A stretch of 5,243 bases of DNA from an uncultured Clostridia bacterium. GTDB lineage: Bacteria; Bacillota; Clostridia; Oscillospirales; Acutalibacteraceae. Of the stretch, positions 1 through 5,129 are shown piece by piece; the stretch's first letter is position 1; every line of letters starts with the position of its first letter. The notes under the pieces were generated by a model that made no database searches, was not told the origin of the DNA, and saw nothing but the letters and a program-made list of their open reading frames with translations. The position numbers were made by a program, and so were the translations under genes. The DNA is taken from the NCBI GenBank assembly GCA_904420155.1, contig CAJFUH010000052.1, positions 1-5,243 on the forward strand. The letters are read 5' to 3'.

Positions 1-1
1 G

Positions 2-400
2 GCAAAGCTTGACAAGGGAGCTAAAATGGTAGTCAAAGAAAAGATTATGACCCATGGCCACCAGATTGCGGAAACCAATTTTGAGGTAGATCTCAACGGA
101 GAAGATTCCGGGGCGGACCTGATTTCCCGTTCGGTAGCAAAGGGTTATTCCCATCAGATATTCCGCTCCCGCATCAACGGGAATACCCGTTGTACAGGCC
201 ATTCCGAATGCGATGCGATTATTATGGATCACGGTGTGGTGAGCGCGATCCCTGAATTGACGGCGAATCATGTGGACGCCGGGTTGATTCATGAAGCGGC
301 GATTGGAAAAATTGCAGGAGAGCAACTGATTAAATTGATGACTTTGGGATTGACAGAGGAAGAGGCGGAAGCTAAAATTATCGAAGGATTTTTAAAATAA
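2..400 (+). CDS. SufB/SufD-family Fe-S cluster assembly scaffold protein, C-terminal part (5' end outside window)
   Basis: The reading frame is open from the left edge and ends with TAA, giving 132 residues of the C-terminal part of a SufBD protein. Visible family blocks are GHSECDAI (about residues 66-73 of the fragment), AIPEL (82-86), HEAAIGKI (97-104) and the closing LMTLGLTEEEAE with GFLK at the end. In this family the C-terminal half of the beta-helix and the terminal helices form the contact with the SufC ATPase, and the complex assembles Fe-S clusters in the cytoplasm. The ATG at 26 is internal: the residues before it (AKLDKGAK) fit the family, so it is not the true start. The wording of the terminal block resembles the short SufB-like proteins of minimal SufCB (SMS-type) systems of anaerobes and archaea more than E. 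coli SufB or SufD; that subtype is an inference. A sufC gene would be expected just upstream. Confidence 0.9.
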   Translation, partial: AKLDKGAKMVVKEKIMTHGHQIAETNFEVDLNGEDSGADLISRSVAKGYSHQIFRSRINGNTRCTGHSECDAIIMDHGVVSAIPELTANHVDAGLIHEAAIGKIAGEQLIKLMTLGLTEEEAEAKIIEGFLK

Positions 401-415
401 AAAACTAAAAATGAA

Positions 416-460
416 ACAGAGGCAACCTATCAAGATACAATAGGCTGCCTCTGTTTTTTT
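416..460. terminator. Bidirectional intrinsic terminator between the suf gene and the sulfatase gene
   Basis: A 15-bp stem with one internal mismatch (416-430 with 440-454) encloses a 9-base loop. On the plus strand it is followed by a run of seven T (454-460), ending the suf transcript 16 bases past its stop codon. The A/C mismatch on the plus strand becomes a U/G wobble on the minus strand, and bases 401-415 read as a U-rich tail there, so the same hairpin can stop the leftward murC-sulfatase transcript. Confidence 0.9.
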
Positions 461-518
461 ATGCATTTGTAAAGAAAAGTTTTGAAATCCTTCTATAGCG
501 GCGTATCCGCCGTAGTGA

Positions 519-1958
519 TCAATGTAAGGTATCGATTTCTACTTTTGGAGAATGGAACCCGGGCCACTTGCCGATGTCACGGGTACTTCTGGGAGCCGCT
601 GTCGGCGCCAAATGATCGCCTTTTAGATATTGGGTAGCGCCGGTCTGCTTCATGTGTGCGATCAATAAGCTGCGGTAATGATCCAATTTGTTTTGATATT
701 CAGGAAGCGACGCTAAATTGTGCTGTTCATAGGGATCTTCCTTTAAATCAAACAATAATTCCGCCCCGCCAAAAGCGGTCCAAAGGTATTTTTCATATCC
801 CTCCATCACGCAGAACGTGTGGTTTTCCACATTGCCATAGAAGGGAGTATTCCGGTTGTCCTGCAAGTGGTCCAAAAGGTTTACGCCGTCGGCGTCTTTT
901 GGGATGGAAAGGCCGGCCATGGAGAGGATGGTGGGGAAGATATCGGCGATTTCCACGAGGCGCTGGCACCGCCTGCCAGACATTTCGTGAATCTGGCCGG
1001 CGGCCATGGGAGGGCGGATGATCAATGGGATGTGGGAGGAGCCCTCCTGGAAGACAAATTTTGCACCCATATGATGATCCCCCAGCATGTCCCCATGGTC
1101 GGAGGTAAAGATAATCCATGTGTTTTCCAGTAAGCCCAATTCCCTTACCCGGGCAAAAAGCAGCCCTAACGAATAGTCGATCTGGGTGATCAGCGCATAG
1201 TAGGCCCGCCGGACCTTTTTCATTTGACGGAGGGAGAAACGATGGACATTGTTTAACCAATAAGTAGTGCGCAAGTACCCTTTAGGCATGGTATCAACAT
1301 TTGCAGACCAGTCGCCGAATATGGGATCAGGCATATCCTCGTCTTCGTAAAGCGCCCAGTAATGGAGACAAGGGTCCAGAGGGGGATGGGGTTTGGTAAA
1401 GCTTGTCCACAAAAAGAAGGGGCGGGTGGGATCCCGGGTTTCCAGGAAATCAATGGAATGTTTTACAGTCCATTGGGTCAGGCTGTAGGATTCGTGCACT
1501 GTGGAAATCACGGGCTCTACTTCGTTTTCCCCAGTTCCATGATCTTTAGGGATTCCCCATTCAGGATGCCGCGCCATTTCCCGATAATAATTGAGGTCTA
1601 AGTCGATGTGCTCGAACCCGTAGTTGGCCCATGCGGGTTCAAAGTGCATTTTTCCCACCCCTCGCGTTTGATATCCGCTTTGGGTTAAGAGGTAGGGAAG
1701 GGTTTCCTTTTGGGTACGCATGGGAAGGGTATCCCCGTTATTTCCAACGCAGCCGGTGGTATAGCCGTGCTTACCTGTCATGATGGTGGCCCGGGAAGGC
1801 ATACAAATGGGACAATCCGCATAGCAGCGGACAAAGGAAGTGCCTTCGTCGGTGAGCCAATTGAGATGAGGAGTAAAAATATGAGAATTTCCCAATGCGG
1901 CGATGGTATCAAATCTCTGTTGGTCGGTGGTAATTAACAAAATATTAGGCTGGTTCAT
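519..1958 (-). CDS. Type I (formylglycine-dependent) sulfatase, alkaline phosphatase superfamily
   Basis: This 479-residue protein hydrolyses a sulfate ester; the substrate cannot be told from the sequence. The sulfatase signature is clear: C52-M-P-S-R56 followed by ATIMTG, where C52 is the residue converted to formylglycine. Metal and active-site residues of the fold are in place: D12-Q13 after the first strand (ILLITTDQQ), K103 with H105 (GKMH), K189-P-H191, D287-H288 in TSDHGD, and K300 in HHMGAK. Near the C terminus LFDLKEDPYEQHNLA (about 402-416) is the usual closing motif. The N terminus enters directly into the first beta strand with no signal peptide, so a cytoplasmic enzyme is inferred. 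A Cys-type site in an anaerobe normally needs a radical-SAM maturase (anSME), which is not present here. The start ATG has AAAGGAG nine bases upstream (1968-1974). It lies 43 bases behind murC with no terminator between, so co-transcription is likely. Confidence 0.93.
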   Translation of the reverse strand: MNQPNILLITTDQQRFDTIAALGNSHIFTPHLNWLTDEGTSFVRCYADCPICMPSRATIMTGKHGYTTGCVGNNGDTLPMRTQKETLPYLLTQSGYQTRGVGKMHFEPAWANYGFEHIDLDLNYYREMARHPEWGIPKDHGTGENEVEPVISTVHESYSLTQWTVKHSIDFLETRDPTRPFFLWTSFTKPHPPLDPCLHYWALYEDEDMPDPIFGDWSANVDTMPKGYLRTTYWLNNVHRFSLRQMKKVRRAYYALITQIDYSLGLLFARVRELGLLENTWIIFTSDHGDMLGDHHMGAKFVFQEGSSHIPLIIRPPMAAGQIHEMSGRRCQRLVEIADIFPTILSMAGLSIPKDADGVNLLDHLQDNRNTPFYGNVENHTFCVMEGYEKYLWTAFGGAELLFDLKEDPYEQHNLASLPEYQNKLDHYRSLLIAHMKQTGATQYLKGDHLAPTAAPRSTRDIGKWPGFHSPKVEIDTLH

Positions 1959-2001
1959 CGAATCTCACTCCTTTTGAAAAAATAAAACAAATGACTGGCA
2001 T

Positions 2002-3387
2002 TTATTTCGATTCTTTCTGATTAAGGCGGTCTACGATCATATGAGCGCATTGGTAGACATTTCCCCCGCCTAACGTCAGGATCAAATCCCCCGGCTGCGC
2101 TTTTTGTGTGACATAATCGGCAATTTCTTCAAACGTCTTAAACCAGACGCTTCCCGGCACCTTGTCCGCCAGATCTTTGGCATAGATATGGTATGTGTTG
2201 GTTTCACGTACCGGAAGAATTTCAGAAATAACAGCATGGTCCGGGATGGAAAGCGCCTCGGCAAAATCGTTTAATAGTAAAAAAGTGCGGGAGAAGGTAT
2301 GGGGCTGAAATACAGCCCACACTTGACGGAACCCCATTTGCATAGCGGCGGTGAGGGTAGCCCTGAGTTCCGTAGGATGATGGGCGAAATCATCCGCCAC
2401 CGTAATGCCATGAAGATCGCCCAAGATCTCAAAACGACGGTGAACCCCGGTAAATTGATGTAAGCTGAAAGCGATATCGGTGGGCGCCACCCCCAGGTAA
2501 TGGGCGGTAGCGGCCGCGGCCAATGCATTGTAAATATTGTGTTTTCCTGGTACGCTGAGCGTAATTTCTGTCAAAGATTCTCCCCGGTATTGCAGGGTGA
2601 ATTGTTCCTTGACGCCCGCGTGAGCAGAAATATTTACCGCACGATAGTCGTTTCCTTCTCCCAGGCCAAAAGTAAGAATAGGAAGGTCAATTCCCTCCAC
2701 GGCTTTTCGGGTATTGGCGTCGTCCCCATTGATGACCAAAGCGCGGGTAGTCTGGCTGGCGAATTTGTGAAAAGAACGGATGATATGATCCAGATCTTTA
2801 AAATAGTCCAGATGGTCGGCGTCCACATTTAAAATGATGGAAACAGCAGGGGTCAGCTGTAAAAAAGTATCGACATATTCGCAGGCTTCGCAAACCATAT
2901 TTTCTGAGGATCCGACCCGGCCGTTTCCTCCGATAAAGGGGAGTTTTCCCCCAATGATAGCGGTGGGGTCTTTGCCGCCGTTGATCAAAATTTGGGTGAG
3001 CATAGCAGTGGTACTGGTTTTTCCGTGGGTACCGGATACGGCGACAGAGTTTTGATATCTGCGCGCCACCATACCCAACATGACGCTGCGCTCTATCGCG
3101 GGAATTCCCTGTTCCTTAGCGGCTACCAGTTCCGGATTGTCCTGTTTTACAGCGGCGGTATACACCACAAGCTGTGCGCCCTGGATATTTTCCTTGCGAT
3201 GGCCCATATGCACAGGAATCCCATACGAACGGATACGTTCCAAGGTGTCGGATTCAAATACATCTGAACCGGTTATTTCAAATCCCTCGTTGTGAAGAAT
3301 TTCGGCGATGGGACACATGCCGGAACCGCCAATTCCGATCATATGGATCCTTTTTATGTGGTCTAAAATATCTTGATGTTGACTCAA
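2002..3387 (-). CDS. murC: UDP-N-acetylmuramate--L-alanine ligase (MurC)
   Basis: MurC joins L-alanine to UDP-MurNAc using ATP, the first step of peptide stem synthesis for peptidoglycan, in the cytoplasm. All three Mur ligase domains are present at normal length (461 residues). The N-terminal Rossmann part has GIGGSGM (18-24). The central ATPase domain has the P-loop GTHGKTSTT (119-127), EACEY (167-171) and HLDYF (192-196). Then come KHN near 282-284, GVHRRFE (314-320), DDFAHHPTE (332-340), QPHTFSRT (361-368) and GGGN (440-443). I chose the TTG at 3387 over the in-frame GTG at 3396, because the Shine-Dalgarno sequence overlaps that GTG and is correctly spaced only for the TTG; using GTG would add three residues. 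It is divergent from dpaA and is followed by the sulfatase gene 43 bases downstream. The function is secure; the exact start is less so. Confidence 0.96.
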   Translation of the reverse strand: MSQHQDILDHIKRIHMIGIGGSGMCPIAEILHNEGFEITGSDVFESDTLERIRSYGIPVHMGHRKENIQGAQLVVYTAAVKQDNPELVAAKEQGIPAIERSVMLGMVARRYQNSVAVSGTHGKTSTTAMLTQILINGGKDPTAIIGGKLPFIGGNGRVGSSENMVCEACEYVDTFLQLTPAVSIILNVDADHLDYFKDLDHIIRSFHKFASQTTRALVINGDDANTRKAVEGIDLPILTFGLGEGNDYRAVNISAHAGVKEQFTLQYRGESLTEITLSVPGKHNIYNALAAAATAHYLGVAPTDIAFSLHQFTGVHRRFEILGDLHGITVADDFAHHPTELRATLTAAMQMGFRQVWAVFQPHTFSRTFLLLNDFAEALSIPDHAVISEILPVRETNTYHIYAKDLADKVPGSVWFKTFEEIADYVTQKAQPGDLILTLGGGNVYQCAHMIVDRLNQKESK

Positions 3388-3392
3388 TCTGG

Positions 3393-3401
3393 TCACCCCT
3401 T
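3393..3401 (-). promoter_or_regulatory. murC ribosome binding site that decides for a TTG start
   Basis: Read on the minus strand this is AAGGGGTGA, a near match to the full anti-Shine-Dalgarno complement AAGGAGGTGA. Its GGGG core (3396-3399) ends eight bases before the TTG at 3387. The alternative GTG start at 3396 lies inside the site itself and cannot be used together with it. Confidence 0.7.
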
Positions 3402-3435
3402 GTTAGAATCAAAAATAGGAACTACAATTTTTGCG

Positions 3436-3463
3436 TTGCCATAGACAATGCGATCGGTAAAAT
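3436..3463 (+). promoter_or_regulatory. Candidate sigma-A promoter on the plus strand inside the murC leader
   Basis: TTGCCA (3436-3441) and TAAAAT (3458-3463) are separated by 16 bases, each matching five of six consensus positions. A transcript would start near 3470 and meet the hairpin at 3488-3513 almost at once. It could give an antisense or attenuated transcript toward dpaA, or be a chance match in AT-rich DNA. Confidence 0.25.
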
Positions 3464-3487
3464 CGGAAATAGATAAAATTTTGAGAT

Positions 3488-3513
3488 AGCAAAGGGAGGT
3501 GGATCCCTTTGCT
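3488..3513. promoter_or_regulatory. Perfect 10-bp hairpin in the murC/dpaA intergenic region (murC leader hairpin or plus-strand terminator)
   Basis: The arms AGCAAAGGGA and TCCCTTTGCT (3488-3497 and 3504-3513) pair perfectly around a 6-base loop. On the minus strand the hairpin falls at the very 5' end of the predicted murC transcript, about 90 bases ahead of the ribosome binding site, where such structures often protect an mRNA or regulate it. On the plus strand it is followed by TACTCTTTTTATT, so it could act as a weak terminator for any transcript starting near 3470. The pairing is certain; the role is not. Confidence 0.5.
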
Positions 3514-3523
3514 TACTCTTTTT

Positions 3524-3529
3524 ATTATA
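3524..3529 (-). promoter_or_regulatory. Candidate sigma-A promoter -10 box for murC
   Basis: The minus strand carries a perfect TATAAT here, in an AT-rich stretch that also contains poly-A on the upstream side (3564-3572 on the other strand). The -35 region at 17-base spacing (3547-3552) reads TTTATT and is weak. Transcription would start near 3517, placing the 10-bp hairpin at the 5' end of the mRNA. Prediction from motif only. Confidence 0.4.
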
Positions 3530-3606
3530 TTGCTTACTGGGTATAAAATAAACACTTTTTTCCTTTTTTTTTGCAATCTTTCCAGGATTGTCCGATTTTC
3601 CGTAGG

Positions 3607-3634
3607 CACATGAAAAACAGCTTCTCCATACTAT
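3607..3634 (+). promoter_or_regulatory. Candidate mother-cell (sigma-K, possibly sigma-E) promoter for dpaAB
   Basis: CACA (3607-3610), a 16-base spacer and CATACTAT (3627-3634) fit the sigma-K pattern MACM-16-CATAnnnT. The same -10 matches seven of eight positions of the sigma-E box CATACAnT, with GCACATG (3606-3612) at 14 bases as a partial sigma-E -35. Known biology supports this: the B. subtilis spoVF (dpaAB) operon is transcribed in the mother cell under sigma-K. The -10 box lies about 38 bases before the dpaA start. Confidence 0.55.
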
Positions 3635-3671
3635 GAGATAGGATCAACAAATAAATGGGGGTAACTTAGTG

Positions 3672-4541
3672 ATGATTTCTATAAACACTTTTGGGGTGAT
3701 AGGAGGAGACAAACGGCAGATCGCTATGGCGCAATCTTTCGCGGAAGATGGGTACACCGTCTACGCAGCCGGAATGGAACAAGCTTCTTTTTCCCCCGGG
3801 GTACAAAAGGCTTCCCTGGAGGAGACCATTCAAAACAGCGATTTTGTTATTTTACCGCTGCCCGCCACAGTGGACAAGAAAACGTTAAACGCTCCTTTTT
3901 CTAAGGAAAAAATCCCATTGGATGAAAAATTTGTACAACAATTGGAACACAAAAAAGTATTCTGTGGAATGTTGCCCCGTTTACTATCTACCAGCGACTT
4001 GTGGAACCGGATTGATGTATCCGACTACTTTGAACGTGAGGAATTTACGGTCAAAAACGCAGTGCCTACTTCCGAAGGAGCCATTGAGATTGCCATGAAA
4101 GAGTATCCGGGCACAATCAATGGATCGGAATGTCTGGTAGCAGGGTTTGGCCGAATCGGGAAAGTACTCAGCAGAATGCTGCAAGGCTTGGGAGCTAAGG
4201 TGACGGTAAGCGCTCGAAAGCCACAGGACCTTGCTTGGATCCAATTAGAGGGGTACCAAGCCATATCAACAAAAAAATTAGGAGAAACACGGGGCTATGA
4301 CATTATTTTTAATACCATTCCAGCTTTGGTATTTGATGCGCGTACCCTGGCGCGTATGGCAGGAAAATCCTTGATTATTGATTTGGCTTCAGCTCCGGGA
4401 GGAGTGGATTGGGAAGCGGCCCAGAGGCAGGGAATTCGGGCCATTCAAGCGCTTTCCCTTCCAGGAAAGGTCGCGCCCAAAGCGGCAGGAGAAATAATTA
4501 AGACAACTATTTATCATATGATTGAGGAGGGAGTGCAATGA
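3672..4541 (+). CDS. dpaA: Dipicolinate synthase subunit A (DpaA/SpoVFA)
   Basis: DpaA and DpaB together oxidise the dihydrodipicolinate-pathway intermediate to dipicolinic acid in the mother cell; it is then loaded into the spore core with calcium. The 289-residue product has the family's length and landmarks: GVIGGD near residue 9 with the KRQ that follows, FEREEF near 120, VPTSEGAIE near 131-139, the dinucleotide-binding loop GFGRIG (158-163), FNTIPALV near 213-220, LASAPGGVDW (238-247) and LPGKVAPKAAG (263-273). Alignment to B. subtilis SpoVFA from memory is collinear throughout. Two start codons are adjacent, GTG at 3669 and ATG at 3672; the Shine-Dalgarno GGGGGT (3657-3662) fits either, and I chose ATG. 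It overlaps dpaB by four bases, so the two are translationally coupled. Confidence 0.95.
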   Translation: MISINTFGVIGGDKRQIAMAQSFAEDGYTVYAAGMEQASFSPGVQKASLEETIQNSDFVILPLPATVDKKTLNAPFSKEKIPLDEKFVQQLEHKKVFCGMLPRLLSTSDLWNRIDVSDYFEREEFTVKNAVPTSEGAIEIAMKEYPGTINGSECLVAGFGRIGKVLSRMLQGLGAKVTVSARKPQDLAWIQLEGYQAISTKKLGETRGYDIIFNTIPALVFDARTLARMAGKSLIIDLASAPGGVDWEAAQRQGIRAIQALSLPGKVAPKAAGEIIKTTIYHMIEEGVQ

Positions 4542-4870
4542 GTGATATCACCGTCGGATATGCTTTGTGCGGATCGTTTTGTACATTTCGTAAATCTATT
4601 GACCAGATGAAAATTTTAATAGAACGAGGCTATCGGATCCTTCCGGTCATGTCTCAAAATGCATATACCATGGATACGCGGTTTGGAAAAGCGCAGGATT
4701 TTATTCAGGAAATTGAGGACTTATGCGGCCGCCCTATCATTCACAGCATTGTTCAGGCGGAACCGATTGGTCCAAAAAAAATGATGGATATTTTGGTTAT
4801 TTCTCCTTGTACGGGAAATACGTTGGCAAAATTAAGTCATGCCATTACGGATACTTCTGTAATAACTTAA
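4538..4870 (+). pseudogene. dpaB: Dipicolinate synthase subunit B (DpaB/SpoVFB), N-terminal half only, interrupted
   Basis: The ATG overlaps the dpaA stop (ATGA) and has an ideal AGGAGG seven bases upstream (4525-4530). The flavoprotein-like product follows the family from its first strand: VGYALCGSFCTF (6-17), TRFG (47-50), IEDLCG (59-64), AEPIGPK (74-80) and the block ISPCTGNTLAKLSHAITDTSV (88-108). It then ends after 110 residues, where DpaB proteins are about 195-200 long and continue with a conserved methionine-alanine-alanine-lysine segment. The break falls at about 4861-4865, and no frame downstream resumes DpaB, so this is not a simple frameshift. The remaining piece would lack the second half of the fold and is unlikely to work unless the missing half is rejoined by DNA excision. 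Whether this is a decayed gene, a gene split by an intervening element, or a contig error cannot be settled from this window. Confidence 0.85.
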
Positions 4871-4872
4871 AT
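4855..4872. other. Junction where dpaB similarity ends and AT-rich DNA begins (candidate attachment site or breakpoint)
   Basis: The DpaB frame matches its family up to the codons for TDTSV (ending at 4861) and then reads I-T-stop. Hand-counted GC falls from about 47% in a dpaA sample (4081-4140) to about 29% over 4861-5070, starting at this point. If an element inserted here, the left attachment core should lie within these bases; no second copy is in the window, so its exact limits are unknown. Confidence 0.45.
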
Positions 4873-5073
4873 TATATATTATATTCTCAATGCGATAGCG
4901 AGAATATACGGTGTATTTACTACCGGCGCATCTATCATTTATCTCAAAAAGAATTAGGGGATCAGATAGGGGTTCAAAAAAATACTATTTTCCGTTTTGA
5001 GAAAGGGGAAAAGATCTCAAAATTAAAAAGGATAAAGATTTTAAAAAAGATTGAAAAGTTTGCCGAAAAATAA
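4864..5073 (+). pseudogene. XRE/Cro-type helix-turn-helix regulator fragment without a start codon
   Basis: From the dpaB break to the TAA at 5071 one frame stays open for 69 codons. It contains a recognisable XRE domain: NIRCIYYRRIYHLSQKELG (about residues 14-32), the second helix SQKELGDQ (27-34), the turn IGV (35-37) and the recognition helix into FRFEKGEK (43-50), followed by a basic lysine-rich tail. Such domains are typical of phage and mobile-element repressors. There is no ATG, GTG or TTG in frame between the break and the stop, and no ribosome binding site, so the 5' end has been lost or lies elsewhere. The same frame does reach back to an ATG at 4723 inside dpaB, but that part is only dpaB read out of frame. 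The AT-rich composition sets it apart from the host genes. Gene identity at the domain level is firm; its function is unknown. Confidence 0.65.
4880..4908. repeat. Perfect 9-bp inverted repeat, possible operator or recombinase site
   Basis: TATATTCTC (4880-4888) and GAGAATATA (4900-4908) are exact reverse complements separated by 11 bases. The spacing between arm centres is 20 bases, about two helical turns, as expected for a dimeric DNA-binding protein. It lies 10 bases after the dpaB stop and immediately before the XRE-type fragment, so a repressor operator or a recombinase arm site are the two natural readings. It is not followed by a T run and is therefore not a terminator. Confidence 0.55.
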
Positions 5074-5115
5074 AAAGGCCGCGTCCCTGTTAAAAAGTAA
5101 GGGAAGCGGCCTTTT
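5073..5115. terminator. Strong bidirectional intrinsic terminator
   Basis: AAAAGGCCGC-GTCCCT (5073-5088) pairs with AGGGAA-GCGGCCTTTT (5100-5115) in a 16-bp stem with one mismatch and an 11-base loop. On the minus strand the GC-rich stem is followed by a long T-rich tail (complement of 5061-5076), so it should stop the leftward gene at 5130-5243; on the plus strand the tail TTTTGTT stops transcripts from the dpaB side. Its left arm overlaps the stop codon of the XRE fragment. Confidence 0.9.
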
Positions 5116-5129
5116 GTTATGTTCTGGGA

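Noticed and set aside
499..512. Small GC hairpin CGGCG-TATC-CGCCG just after the sulfatase stop, as a terminator.
   Set aside because: The stem is only five base pairs and no T run follows on the minus strand; the hairpin at 416-454 is a much better terminator for both directions.
656..1601. Several plus- and minus-strand frames of 66-155 codons overlapping the sulfatase gene.
   Set aside because: They are shadows of the sulfatase coding sequence, rich in Pro, Arg and Gly from out-of-frame reading, with no domains or ribosome binding sites.
3574..3590. Short inverted repeat CAATC...GATTG in the intergenic region as a regulatory site.
   Set aside because: Five-base arms are expected by chance and there is nothing else to support a function.
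3409..3609. A 66-codon minus-strand frame upstream of murC with a GTG start.
   Set aside because: It spans the promoter region and hairpin, has no recognisable motif and no good ribosome binding site; composition is that of non-coding AT-rich DNA.
4840..4870. A programmed or accidental frameshift joining DpaB to the downstream frame.
   Set aside because: After the break the other frames do not resume DpaB similarity; the downstream frame encodes an XRE domain instead, so the event is a replacement or insertion of DNA rather than a frameshift.
4723..5073. A 116-codon plus-strand frame starting at ATG 4723 that contains the XRE domain, as a complete gene.
   Set aside because: Its first ~47 codons are dpaB read in another frame with no protein-like pattern. 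GAGG at 4715-4718 is only four bases from the ATG. Only the part after the break resembles a known domain, so I list that part as a headless fragment.
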